NCBI GenBank assembly: GCA_900770345.1
Contig: CAAGKF010000359.1
Span: 1-61,853, forward strand
DNA: 61,853 bases
DNA from: Lachnospiraceae bacterium
GTDB taxonomy: Bacteria > Bacillota > Clostridia > Lachnospirales > Lachnospiraceae
Direction of reading: 5' to 3'
Notes under the pieces: model-generated
Told to the model about the DNA's origin: nothing
The model's database searches: none
What the model saw: the letters and a program-made list of their open reading frames with translations, nothing else
In this document: positions 35,035-42,985 of the stretch, piece by piece
Layout: the number at the start of each line of letters is the position of its first letter
How positions within the stretch are numbered: the first letter of the stretch is position 1
Program-made: the position numbers and the translations under genes

Positions 35035-35985
35035 ATGGAAAAGAAAAAAAGACGTATTGTTATCGCTCTGGGCGGCAATGCCTTAGGCAATACCCTGCCG
35101 GAGCAAATGAAAGCTGTAAAAATCACCGCAAAAGCAATCGTAGATCTGATCGAAGAGGGCTGTGAGGTTATCGTAGCTCACGGAAACGGCCCTCAGGTAG
35201 GCATGATCAATAACGCAATGGCTGCTCTCAGCCGCGAAGATGCCAATCAGCCAAACACTCCTCTCTCCGTCTGCGTTGCCATGAGCCAGGCTTATATCGG
35301 CTATGATCTGCAGAATGCCCTGAGAGAAGAGCTTTACAACCGTGATATTTACGACATTCCGGTAGCTACCATGATCACACAGGTACGTGTGGATGCGGAT
35401 GATCCCGCATTTGCATCTCCCTCCAAGCCTATCGGACATTTTATGACAGCAGAACAGGCAAAGGTAGCCGAAGAGAAATACGGCTACATCATGAAGGAAG
35501 ACGCAGGACGTGGTTACCGCCGTGTAGTTGCTTCTCCAAAGCCCGCTGAAATCGTTGAAATCGGCGCCATCCGTTCTCTGGTAGAGTCCGGACAGCTGGT
35601 GATCGCCTGCGGCGGAGGCGGAATCCCTGTCACCCGTCAGGGAAATCATTTAAAAGGCGCCAGCGCTGTGATCGATAAAGATTTTGCCAGCGAACTTCTT
35701 GCAGAGGAGCTGGATGCAGATTTTCTGATCATCCTGACTGCTGTTGAAAAAGTTGCTATTAACTTCGGAAAGCCGGAAGAAAAATGGCTGGATGATCTGG
35801 ACACAGAGGAAGCCAGGAAATATATGAAGGAAGGACACTTTGCTCCGGGCTCCATGCTTCCGAAGGTCCAGGCTGCTGTTCGATTTGCCGAGTCCAAACC
35901 GGGACGTACAGCGCTCATTACGCTATTGGAAAAAGCAAAAGACGGTATCCAGGGAAAAACCGGTACTCATATCCACTTAGCGTAA
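35035..35985 (+). CDS. arcC: Carbamate kinase (ArcC/YqeA type)
   Basis: The enzyme makes ATP, CO2 and ammonia from carbamoyl phosphate and ADP. From the ATG at 35035 (AAAGGGG) it has 316 residues; a longer in-frame start would run through the terminator hairpin. Motifs are VIALGGNALG, VAHGNGPQVG, IACGGGGIPV and the LPKVQAAVRF region near the C-terminus. The chain YgeW to carbamoyl phosphate to ATP is probably the energy-conserving step of the pathway. The permease gene follows after 15 bp. Confidence 0.95.
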   Translation: MEKKKRRIVIALGGNALGNTLPEQMKAVKITAKAIVDLIEEGCEVIVAHGNGPQVGMINNAMAALSREDANQPNTPLSVCVAMSQAYIGYDLQNALREELYNRDIYDIPVATMITQVRVDADDPAFASPSKPIGHFMTAEQAKVAEEKYGYIMKEDAGRGYRRVVASPKPAEIVEIGAIRSLVESGQLVIACGGGGIPVTRQGNHLKGASAVIDKDFASELLAEELDADFLIILTAVEKVAINFGKPEEKWLDDLDTEEARKYMKEGHFAPGSMLPKVQAAVRFAESKPGRTALITLLEKAKDGIQGKTGTHIHLA

Positions 35986-36000
35986 AGGGGGAATTTACAC

Positions 36001-37332
36001 ATGAACAATCAGAAACAGCAGGCCTCTCTTTTTGAGATGGACGGCATACCAAAATTAACCCAGGCACTTCCTCTGGCCCTGCAGCATGTAGTCGCAATGA
36101 TCGTAGGCTGTGTAACACCTGCTATCATCATTTCCGGAGTAGCAGGTCTGGAAACCGCAGACCGCGTGATCCTGATCCAGGCTTCTCTGGTAGTATCCGC
36201 ACTGGCTACTCTCCTGCAGCTGTTCCCCATCGGAAACAAAAACGGCTTCCATCTGGGAGCAGGTCTTCCTGTAATCCTGGGCGTGAGCTTTGCCTATGTG
36301 CCCAGCATGCAGGCTATTGCGGAACAGTCCGGTGTCGCAGCCATATTGGGCGCTCAGATCGTCGGCGGAATCTGTGCTATCCTGGTGGGCCTTTCAATCA
36401 AAAAGATCCGGAAATTTTTCCCGCCTCTGATTGCCGGAACCGTAGTATTCACCATCGGTCTTTCTCTCTATCCAACCGCCATCAATTACATGGCAGGCGG
36501 AGCCGGACAGCCCACCTACGGCTCCTGGCAGAACTGGCTGGTAGCTCTCTTTACGCTTGCAGTAGTTACCGCTCTGAATCATTTTGCCAAAGGCTTTTTA
36601 AAGCTGGCATCCATCCTGATCGGAATGATCGCCGGCTATATCTTCTCCATTCCCTTCGGCATGGTAAACTTCTCCAATGTAGGTCAGGCAGGAGTATTCC
36701 AGCTGCCTGAGATCATGCACTTCGGCATCCGCTTTGACGTATCCGCCTGTGTTGCTCTGGGCCTGCTGTTTGTGATCAACGCCGTACAGGCCATCGGTGA
36801 CTTTTCTGCCACCACTGCCGGAGGACTTGACCGTGAACCAACCACAGGTGAGCTTCACGGAGCTATCCTCGGATACGGCGTGTCCAACATTATCGGCGCA
36901 TTTTTAGGCTGTCTTCCGACCGCTACCTACAGTCAGAACGTAGGTATCGTGGCTACCACAAAGGTAGTAAACAGGGTGACCCTGGGAATGGCAGCGATCA
37001 TTATCCTGATTGCCGGCCTGTTCCCCAAGTTTTCCGCCCTGCTTACCACTATTCCTTATGCCGTACTGGGCGGCGCCACTGTATCAGTGTTCGCCTCCAT
37101 CGCCATGACCGGTATGAAGCTGGTTATGACAGAAGATATGAATTACCGCAATACCTCCATCGTAGGTCTTGCAGCCGCTCTGGGAACGGGCGTTTCACAG
37201 GCCTCTGCCTCCCTGTCCACGTTCCCCGCCTGGGTTACTACCATCTTCGGCAAGTCCCCGGTGGTAATTGCAACGATCGTTGCTGTATTCTTAAATGTTA
37301 CACTGCCTAAAGACAAAACAACCCAAAAATAG
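36001..37332 (+). CDS. NCS2 family purine (xanthine/urate-type) permease
   Basis: Nucleobase-ascorbate transporter family, 443 residues with about 12-14 hydrophobic segments. The NCS2 signature appears as TATYSQNVGIVATTKVVNR, and the substrate-site region includes FVINAVQAIGDFSATTAGGLDREP. The QN-G signature separates this branch from adenine/guanine AzgA-type carriers. Within the family xanthine, uracil and urate carriers cannot be told apart safely; the operon position argues for xanthine or urate. The start ATG follows AAAGGGGGAA. The operon ends at the hairpins 37345-37507. Confidence 0.9.
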   Translation: MNNQKQQASLFEMDGIPKLTQALPLALQHVVAMIVGCVTPAIIISGVAGLETADRVILIQASLVVSALATLLQLFPIGNKNGFHLGAGLPVILGVSFAYVPSMQAIAEQSGVAAILGAQIVGGICAILVGLSIKKIRKFFPPLIAGTVVFTIGLSLYPTAINYMAGGAGQPTYGSWQNWLVALFTLAVVTALNHFAKGFLKLASILIGMIAGYIFSIPFGMVNFSNVGQAGVFQLPEIMHFGIRFDVSACVALGLLFVINAVQAIGDFSATTAGGLDREPTTGELHGAILGYGVSNIIGAFLGCLPTATYSQNVGIVATTKVVNRVTLGMAAIIILIAGLFPKFSALLTTIPYAVLGGATVSVFASIAMTGMKLVMTEDMNYRNTSIVGLAAALGTGVSQASASLSTFPAWVTTIFGKSPVVIATIVAVFLNVTLPKDKTTQK

Positions 37333-37344
37333 GATCAATTCAAA

Positions 37345-37507
37345 ACCGGACCCAGCCTAAACCCGGGGTCCGGTCCTCCAATCAAATAGATACAGTTATA
37401 AAACCCACTGCACGCCCGCCAAGCGCGCAAAAAAGCCGGCGTTCCCGGGTAATATCGAAGGCTTACGATATTTTCCTTCTGATATTTTCCGAAAACGCCG
37501 TTTTTTT
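37345..37507. terminator. End of the purine operon: GC hairpin plus bidirectional terminator
   Basis: A first stem ACCGGACCC/GGGTCCGGT begins at 37345 without a T-tract. A second structure (37437-37443 CGGCGTT with 37494-37500 AACGCCG, inner AATATC/GATATT) is followed by TTTTTTTG on the plus strand and by CTTTTTT on the minus strand. It therefore serves both the permease operon and the convergent EamA gene. Confidence 0.8.
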
Positions 37508-37521
37508 GTTTTGCCGGAGCT

Positions 37522-38403
37522 TTATGCTTCAGCCTGCCGCTTTCCCGGCTCCACTACGCTGACAATAACACCAAGACAGATCAGGATCCCTCCCACAATA
37601 AAATTCTTTGTAAGGATCTCATGAAGGAACAAAACACCCATAACAGCCGAGGTAAGAGGCTGCAGCGGATAAAACATGGAGCAAACGCTGGCATCCAGAA
37701 GCCTTAAGCTGCTGTTCCAGAGGGTATGGGCCACACCGGTTCCCACCATTCCCAGATAAATGCAGGACAGCACAGCCGGCGCCGTCAGAACAGTGGGCTC
37801 CATCACATACTGGGCCACTCCTGCCGGAACTGCAAAAATCAGCGCCACCAGCATACCGTAAAGAGCCACCTGCACAGGATCATATCCTCCGGAAATTCTG
37901 CGGATAGAAACCGAAGCCGCTGACCAGAACAAAACGGAACATATGGATGCCAGAAGTCCCCCGGGATTGATGCCCTGATCTCCTACACCCAATATGATAT
38001 AAATACCGGTCAAGGAAATCAGGATACTGATCACATGCTTTTTCTGTATCTTCTCTTTCAGAAAAACAGCAGCGAACAGAGAGATCGTCACCGGATTCAG
38101 AGAATTGATCAGGGACGCCAGAGAAGCATCCAGAAGCTTGGTCCCTACCATCTGACAGGCAATGGAAACAAAATACCCCAGTCCCCCCACAATCCATATG
38201 TACTTCCAGTCTTCCCTGCGCACAGGCTTTCTGCCTCCCCGCACTTTTAAAAGAAATGCGAGGCACACCACCGCCACCAAATACCGTATACCTAAAAGCG
38301 TCAGCGGCCCCATGGCCATCATGGCATATTTGCTGACAATATAAATACTGCCCCATATAAAACAGGTAATCACCAGGTACAGATATCCTATATGATTCTT
38401 CAT
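37522..38403 (-). CDS. EamA/DMT family transporter
   Basis: Drug/metabolite transporter superfamily, 293 residues from the ATG at 38403, where GGGGGA is 9 nt upstream. Ten hydrophobic segments form two EamA repeats. Conserved features include CFIWGSIYIVSKYA in the first helix, SLINSLNPVTISLFAAVFLKEK, and the matching second-repeat SMFYPLQPLTSAVMGVLFLHE. Substrate cannot be predicted. It is convergent with the purine operon and shares its terminator. Confidence 0.92.
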   Translation of the reverse strand: MKNHIGYLYLVITCFIWGSIYIVSKYAMMAMGPLTLLGIRYLVAVVCLAFLLKVRGGRKPVRREDWKYIWIVGGLGYFVSIACQMVGTKLLDASLASLINSLNPVTISLFAAVFLKEKIQKKHVISILISLTGIYIILGVGDQGINPGGLLASICSVLFWSAASVSIRRISGGYDPVQVALYGMLVALIFAVPAGVAQYVMEPTVLTAPAVLSCIYLGMVGTGVAHTLWNSSLRLLDASVCSMFYPLQPLTSAVMGVLFLHEILTKNFIVGGILICLGVIVSVVEPGKRQAEA

Positions 38404-38592
38404 ATCCATTTTCCCCCATATTTTATGTCTCAAAATATCATAATACTTTTTTATCAAAATGGCAATCTCTGCGCAAAATCAAGGCAAAATCCGGACTGAT
38501 GCTCGGACGAATGCTGACAAATGAATTCCGCCGGACAAATGACCGCGAATGAATACCTGTATTTCGGAAATACTATTTCCGGAGGTGATACT

Positions 38593-38769
38593 ATGATCAA
38601 CAATCACGAGCTTCCCATCGGCTTTACAATGGAGCTTGCCCAGCATTCCGATGTGCTTAATCATTTTGCGCAGCTGTCAGAGGCAGAACAGACTTCTATT
38701 GTAAACGGCGCAAGAGAAGTATCTTCACGTGATGAAATGCGGGACTACGTGGAAAACATGTTCCGATAA
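38593..38769 (+). CDS. Small conserved protein of unknown function (58 aa)
   Basis: It starts MINNHELPIGFTMELAQHSDVL and is helical and soluble, without cysteines or membrane segments. The ribosome site GGAGGTGATACT precedes the ATG at 38593; an in-frame ATG farther up lacks one. Short proteins of this pattern (HELPIGFTMELA, then a VSSRDEM-like C-terminus) occur in Lachnospiraceae, and I know no function. It is first of three tiny genes in a row (38593-39238). Confidence 0.7.
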   Translation: MINNHELPIGFTMELAQHSDVLNHFAQLSEAEQTSIVNGAREVSSRDEMRDYVENMFR

Positions 38770-38793
38770 ATATTCCGGAAAGGACGGTATACT

Positions 38794-38976
38794 ATGGATC
38801 TTGACAAAATCGTATGCAGCTGTTTAGGCATCACAACGGGTATGATCAAAGAAGCGGTTGACGCCGGAGCGGGCACTCCGGAAGAAGTACAGGAAGCCAC
38901 CGGAGTCGGCACCGCCTGCGGCGCCTGCATGGAAGATGTGGAACGGCTTGTGGAGCAGTTTGCAAAGGAGCGTTAA
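38794..38976 (+). CDS. BFD-like [2Fe-2S]-binding protein
   Basis: The protein has 60 residues. The four cysteines C8, C10, C42 and C45 give the C-x-C-x31-C-x2-C arrangement of bacterioferritin-associated ferredoxin (BFD) domains, in KIVCSCLGIT and GTACGACMED. In other proteins the domain is a small Fe-S electron carrier or lies in NirB/NasB-type reductases; stand-alone copies are common in Clostridia and mostly uncharacterised. The ribosome site AAAGGACGG is upstream. It follows the 58-aa protein gene by 24 bp and is probably cotranscribed. Confidence 0.88.
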   Translation: MDLDKIVCSCLGITTGMIKEAVDAGAGTPEEVQEATGVGTACGACMEDVERLVEQFAKER

Positions 38977-39064
38977 TTCCTGCTTGAAACAACACAAGAG
39001 GGGGCCTGAAAACATTCCGTCATAAACAGGAAGCCTGACGCATATCTTGCTCTGAGGTGATGAT

Positions 39065-39238
39065 ATGCAGTCCTGTGATCTGGTGGTCTCAATATCTGCT
39101 CTGGCCTGCTGTATCGCTGACGGAAAAAGTCCGGAGGAAATTGCCCTTATCAGTTCCATCTTCATGCAGCTGGGCGACTCCCTGGCTACTCTCTCCGCCC
39201 ATCAGGCACTGTGCGATCCCAAAGATACAGAAAAATAA
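39065..39238 (+). CDS. Small protein, DUF6774-like (57 aa)
   Basis: The protein reads MQSCDLVVSISALACCIADGKSPEEIALISSIF and onward. It is a helical protein with Cys4, Cys15 and Cys16 and a hydrophobic face. The ribosome site GAGGTGATGAT precedes the ATG at 39065. The pattern (CxLV-ALACxIA, then a LxxxFxQLGDxLAT helix) is common in Clostridial genomes and carries only a DUF name. It is the third of the tiny-gene row and ends just before the shared terminator with tmRNA. Confidence 0.7.
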   Translation: MQSCDLVVSISALACCIADGKSPEEIALISSIFMQLGDSLATLSAHQALCDPKDTEK

Positions 39239-39243
39239 GATAC

Positions 39244-39297
39244 GTGCGTCTCCAGACGCACCCAAACAAAAAAGCCCGGTAAACACCAGGCTTTTTT
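39244..39297. terminator. Two hairpins between the small genes and tmRNA; the second is bidirectional
   Basis: GTGCGTCT-CC-AGACGCAC (39244-39261) is a perfect 8-bp stem. AAAAAAGCC...GGCTTTTTT (39268-39297) gives A/T-rich flanks that work on both strands, ending tmRNA on the minus strand and the small genes on the plus strand. Confidence 0.8.
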
Positions 39298-39300
39298 CAG

Positions 39301-39637
39301 TGGAGCTGAGGGGAATCGAACCCCTGTCCGAAAATCAATTCCCTGTTCTTCTACTATCATAGTCCTTTATTTGACATTCCCTCTACCATCAGAGAAAGGA
39401 CACCCGGATGGCTTCAGTAGCTTCATGATACGCCCGCATGCTCAAAGCTTTGCATGTGTCGTTTCCCACATAGTCGATGCCAGGGTCTTAAAGTGTGGGT
39501 GCCTTAAGTCTGACAGCTGCCATTAGGCAGCGATTGCTAATTCGTCGTTAGCGTTTATTTTTAATTTTGCCATTTAACCCATCGCATGGGGATAGCTTCA
39601 CCAGCTGCATGACCCCCGTCGAAACCAGTACAACCCC
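39301..39637 (-). ncRNA. ssrA: tmRNA (ssrA)
   Basis: The RNA is about 337 nt. The 5' end GGGGTTG pairs with 3' CAGCTCC to form the tRNA-like acceptor stem; the T-arm GGTTCGATTCC and the 5' segment ACTGGTTTCGACGGGGGTC are diagnostic. CCA is not encoded. The tag-reading frame can be read as AKLKINANDELAIAA followed by TAA, with the usual hydrophobic end (IAA in place of the common LAA). The partner protein SmpB is at 42423-42887. Confidence 0.95.
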
Positions 39638-39699
39638 TGAATCCTTTATACATCCAGTACGTTTCTTCTGGTATGCCAACGAATCATTACGCTTTCTAT

Positions 39700-39728
39700 A
39701 TCTTAACAGGTTAACCCGCCTCTGTCAA
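39700..39728 (-). promoter_or_regulatory. Promoter of ssrA
   Basis: Perfect -35 TTGACA (39723-39728), 17-bp spacer and -10 TAAGAT (39700-39705) on the minus strand. The rest of 39638-39883 holds only the leader of the SIMPL gene. Confidence 0.65.
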
Positions 39729-39883
39729 GGGAGCAAAAAATGGTTTCAGAACTTCTGCTTAATTTGTAAAGAAACATAAACCGATATGTAAGAGAAAAGA
39801 AATACCATCTTTTATATTTTCTGGTAATATAATGCTATCAAATAACAGTGCCTGCACATTTCTGCAGGCAGAGGGAGGATTTT

Positions 39884-40657
39884 ATGCAATACACAATGAG
39901 AAAAACTATTTGTATGGCAGGCATCAGCGCTGCCGTAGCGGCCGCTGCTTTCGGAACTGCAGGCTGCAGCACACAAGTACCGGATACCATCAAAGTCCAG
40001 AATGCAGACAGCAGCTCCAATCTCATCACCGTTACAGGACAGGAAGAAGTAAAGATCGTGCCGGATATGACCGAGATCGAATACGCAGTATGCACACAGG
40101 CAGTCTCTGCCGCAGAATGTCAGACAAAAAATAATGAAGATCTTACCAAAGCCATCGAGACTCTGAAGGAACTTGGAGTCGAAGAGAAATCCATTCAGAC
40201 CTCTTCCTACGGTCTGAATCCTATCTACGACTGGAATTCCGGGAACCAGGAGATCACCGGGTACGAGATGTCCACCTGGATTACTGTATCCGATATTCCC
40301 ATTGCCGATGCCGGAAGTATTCTCTCAAAATCCGTGGAATCCGGTGTCAATCGGATCGAATCTGTCAGCTATTTCTGCAGCAATTACGACGAAGCCTATG
40401 AGGAGGCTTTAAAGGGCGCTGTGGCCATGGCGAAAGCTAAAGCTCAGGCCCTGGCGGAAGCAGAAGGCAAAACGATCGCCGGAGTTTCCAGTATCGAAGA
40501 GTACGGATATTTTCCGAATACCAGATACAACGGCTATAACGGCTCCGGTTCCGTTCGCAGCGCGGCCAAAGAAGAATTTGCCGCAGCTGATTTGGCCGTT
40601 ATGCCCGGCGAAATCAGTATAGAAGCTCAGGTAACCGTATCCTACGAAATGCAGTAA
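39884..40657 (+). CDS. SIMPL-domain (DUF541) lipoprotein
   Basis: The protein has 257 residues from the ATG at 39884 (GAGGGAGG ribosome site). A lipoprotein signal ends FGTAGCST, placing it on the outer face of the membrane. The remainder is one SIMPL/DUF541 domain: ITVTGQEEVKIVPDMTEIEYAV, then a long amphipathic helix (KGAVAMAKAKAQALAEAEGKT) and a C-terminal beta segment. Members are periplasmic or exported proteins of uncertain role, some oligomeric. An 8-bp perfect stem TGCCTGCA/TGCAGGCA (39849-39870) sits immediately before the ribosome site and may influence translation or mRNA stability. Confidence 0.9.
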   Translation: MQYTMRKTICMAGISAAVAAAAFGTAGCSTQVPDTIKVQNADSSSNLITVTGQEEVKIVPDMTEIEYAVCTQAVSAAECQTKNNEDLTKAIETLKELGVEEKSIQTSSYGLNPIYDWNSGNQEITGYEMSTWITVSDIPIADAGSILSKSVESGVNRIESVSYFCSNYDEAYEEALKGAVAMAKAKAQALAEAEGKTIAGVSSIEEYGYFPNTRYNGYNGSGSVRSAAKEEFAAADLAVMPGEISIEAQVTVSYEMQ

Positions 40658-40796
40658 ATGGGAATGGCCGTCAGTCAAAAACCTTTAACATTCTGTTCAC
40701 AAATCATTTACACACTGCTAAAATTTTCTTCACGATTACCGGATATACTAAATCATGTAAAGAGCTAATGCTATTAAACTTTTTTTCATAATACTC

Positions 40797-40833
40797 GGCC
40801 GGCAGGGCTACCCCCTGACCGGCCTCCTCCTTT
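40797..40833 (+). terminator. Terminator-like hairpin
   Basis: GGCCGG-CAGGG pairs with CCCTG-CCGGCC with one bulge, and TCCTCCTTTTT follows. It is 140 bp after the SIMPL stop. The 557-bp gap 40658-41214 otherwise contains the small RNA candidate and the tRNA promoter. Confidence 0.6.
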
Positions 40834-40958
40834 TTCCGGATCGTTGCACGAACACAGGAAAAAGGAAAAAGCTGCAGTCAGATTGCCCAAAAGGAGTTCA
40901 GGCATTTTGTCATTTTTGTGCACACTTTTTTTACAGCCTGTGCTATTATAATAGACGT

Positions 40959-41055
40959 AACCCCCCAATACATTATATAGTTTTTGCTACACCCATTAAA
41001 AACGAAATACCTTCTCCTAAAATGACCAGTTCCCCGACTGGTCATTTTACTTTTC
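40959..41055 (+). ncRNA. Candidate small RNA with own -10 and terminator
   Basis: A perfect TATAAT (40947-40952) with a weak -35 is followed about 60 bp later by a 12-bp perfect hairpin (AAAATGACCAGT 41019-41030, loop TCCCCG, ACTGGTCATTTT 41037-41048) and a T-rich run. No open frame lies between. A transcript of about 90-100 nt is predicted. I do not recognise the family. Confidence 0.35.
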
Positions 41056-41156
41056 AAATTTTTATGGAGTTCCGCTTCAAAGCATTCGAATAAATTGTTT
41101 GACATTTTTTCTTTTTTTACGTAATTATGCAACTTCGTGTTTTTTTCAAAAAAGTG

Positions 41157-41185
41157 TGGACAAACAAAAAACATTGTGATATTAT
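41157..41185 (+). promoter_or_regulatory. Promoter of tRNA-Glu
   Basis: -35 TGGACA (41157-41162), 17-bp spacer and -10 TATTAT (41180-41185), 29 bp ahead of the tRNA. Confidence 0.6.
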
Positions 41186-41214
41186 ATACAAGTCGTCAGG
41201 AACGACACAGAGAT

Positions 41215-41286
41215 GGCCTGATGGTCAAGCGGCTAAGACGACGCCCTCTCACGGCGTAAACCCGGGTTCGATTCCCGGTCAGGTCA
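41215..41286 (+). tRNA. tRNA-Glu (anticodon CUC)
   Basis: The 72-nt cloverleaf has acceptor GGCCTGA paired with TCAGGTC. The D-arm contains GGTCAAGCGGCTAAG. The anticodon stem CGCC/GGCG encloses the loop CTCTCAC with anticodon CTC. The T-arm is CCGGGTTCGATTCCCGG. CCA is not encoded. It is a single-gene unit with its own promoter and terminator. No integrase or att-like duplication is seen beside it. Confidence 0.95.
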
Positions 41287-41288
41287 TA

Positions 41289-41321
41289 AAACAGCTTTGG
41301 ATATTCCAAAGCTGTTTTTTT
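41289..41321 (+). terminator. Terminator of tRNA-Glu
   Basis: AACAGCTTTGGA pairs with TCCAAAGCTGTT around TAT and is followed by a run of T. Confidence 0.85.
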
Positions 41322-41396
41322 ATTATTCTCAGGGGAATTATAAAAAATCTATGCTGTCGGCTTTTCTCTGTCGGCAGCACATCCGTCAGTCTCATC

Positions 41397-42311
41397 CTAC
41401 ACAGCAAGAAGCAGGCACCACACCGGTACCGTTACCATAGAAAGAATAGTTGTCAGCACCACACACTTGGTTGCAAAGATCTCATCCTTATTGTACCTGG
41501 AAGCAAGGGCGGCCGTGGAACTGGCAGCAGGCATTCCTGAAAGAACAACGGAAACGCCTGTTATCAGGCTGTCCAGTCCCGCCAGGCGGCAGCCGGCAAA
41601 TACGAGGAACGGAATAACTGCCAGGCGGATAAAGCTGTAATAAATTGTACTCTTTTCAAACATTTCCCAAAAATTCACTTGCGCCAGAATCGTACCAACA
41701 AGCATCATCGCCAGGAAAGTATTGGCATTGGCCACTGTCCTGATCGTCTGATCCAGGAATCCCGGAAGATGCACCTGAAATGCCATAATCATAAACCCAA
41801 TCACTACAGCAACGATACACGGATGGGTCGCCACCTTTTTTACCAGTGTTTTCCTGTCCGGCGCTTCCGTAAAATAGGTCAGGCCCACCGACCACATAAA
41901 AATCCTCTGCGGCACTACATAAATAGACGCATATAAAAGTCCTGTTTCCCCGAAGATTCCCTCGGCTATGGCATTTCCCAGCACACCCGCGTTGGAGCAG
42001 ATGGTTACATACTGCAGAACCTTTTTCCTTTTTTCCCCGTATCCTCTGTAAAGCACCAGTCCAAGCAGAAAGCAGCCGATCTGAATCAGCACCGCTGCGA
42101 TAATAACTGCCATACAGCTCATCAGGATCTCATGGGTCATCTCTTGCTCAAAAGATTTGACAATACTGGCAGGCAGCGTCACATTGATCACCAGATCCGA
42201 TATCAGCCTTTTCCCACCTTCATCCACCAGTCCGCACCGTCTCAAAAGCAGTCCCAGCAACATCACCAGAAACAGCGTGGCCTGCATTTCAAACAGACCT
42301 GTAAAATTCAT
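41397..42311 (-). CDS. AEC family transporter (auxin efflux carrier/malate permease type)
   Basis: The protein has 304 residues with about ten hydrophobic segments arranged as two inverted five-helix units. Family features are the early LLGLLLRRCGLVDEGGKRLISDLVINVTLPASI segment, CSNAGVLGNAIAEGIFGE in the middle and the C-terminal GVSVVLSGMPAASSTAALASRYN. Bacterial members export or import dicarboxylates and other anions; substrate unknown. It is a single gene transcribed toward the tRNA-Glu terminator, downstream of smpB. Confidence 0.93.
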   Translation of the reverse strand: MNFTGLFEMQATLFLVMLLGLLLRRCGLVDEGGKRLISDLVINVTLPASIVKSFEQEMTHEILMSCMAVIIAAVLIQIGCFLLGLVLYRGYGEKRKKVLQYVTICSNAGVLGNAIAEGIFGETGLLYASIYVVPQRIFMWSVGLTYFTEAPDRKTLVKKVATHPCIVAVVIGFMIMAFQVHLPGFLDQTIRTVANANTFLAMMLVGTILAQVNFWEMFEKSTIYYSFIRLAVIPFLVFAGCRLAGLDSLITGVSVVLSGMPAASSTAALASRYNKDEIFATKCVVLTTILSMVTVPVWCLLLAV

Positions 42312-42422
42312 TTTTCTTTTCCTCTTTTCCTACCCCTCATCAGACAAAAGATTCCAGCAAAGCCCGAAGCCAGACAGCATTTTAACTGCTCTGTACCCCG
42401 GGCCATTCTCCTGCCATAAAGA

Positions 42423-42887
42423 TCAATACAGATTTTTCACCTTAAAATCCTTCTCCAGTTCTCTTCTCTGATCCTTCTTGGCGATATCCGCTCTCTTGTC
42501 ATAAAGCTTCTTGCCTCGTGCCAGGCCGATCTCCACCTTTACAAGGCTCCCCTTAAAATAAACCTGCAGCGGAACCAGCGTGTATCCTTTTTCCGCAATT
42601 TTTCCATTAAGCTTCATGATCTCGTATTTATGAAGCAAAAGGCGACGCACCCGAAGCGGATCCTTATTGAAAATATTGCCCTTTTCATAAGGGCTGATAT
42701 GCATGCCGTACACATACACCTCGCCTTTGTCAATTTTAATAAAGGCCTCCTTCACGCTGCACTTTCCCATGCGGATAGACTTGACCTCCGTTCCAAAAAG
42801 TTCGATTCCGGCCTCATATTTGTCATCTATAAAATAATCATGGTAGGCCTTTTTATTATTGGCTACCAGCTTAATACTGTCCTTCAA
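42423..42887 (-). CDS. smpB: SsrA-binding protein SmpB
   Basis: Partner of tmRNA in rescuing stalled ribosomes, 154 residues. The core has VANNKKAYHDYFIDDKYEAG, GTEVKSIR and KLYDKRADIAKKDQRRELEKDFK at the C-terminal tail that enters the ribosome. The start is a TTG with GAGGAGG 9 nt ahead, as no ATG is correctly placed. It lies 98 bp after rnr. ssrA is 2.8 kb farther on, separated by an AEC transporter, tRNA-Glu and the SIMPL gene. Confidence 0.97.
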   Translation of the reverse strand: MKDSIKLVANNKKAYHDYFIDDKYEAGIELFGTEVKSIRMGKCSVKEAFIKIDKGEVYVYGMHISPYEKGNIFNKDPLRVRRLLLHKYEIMKLNGKIAEKGYTLVPLQVYFKGSLVKVEIGLARGKKLYDKRADIAKKDQRRELEKDFKVKNLY

Positions 42888-42985
42888 AACTTTAACCTCC
42901 TCTGCAACATCCCACAGCGCTCAGGCACCCTGCCACACCCAATCGGATTTATTATACCCGACCAGGCTTTCAAAGTAAAGGAATT

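Noticed and set aside
41215..41286. tRNA-Glu as an integration site of a genomic island
   Set aside because: No integrase gene and no duplicated tRNA 3' end were found nearby.
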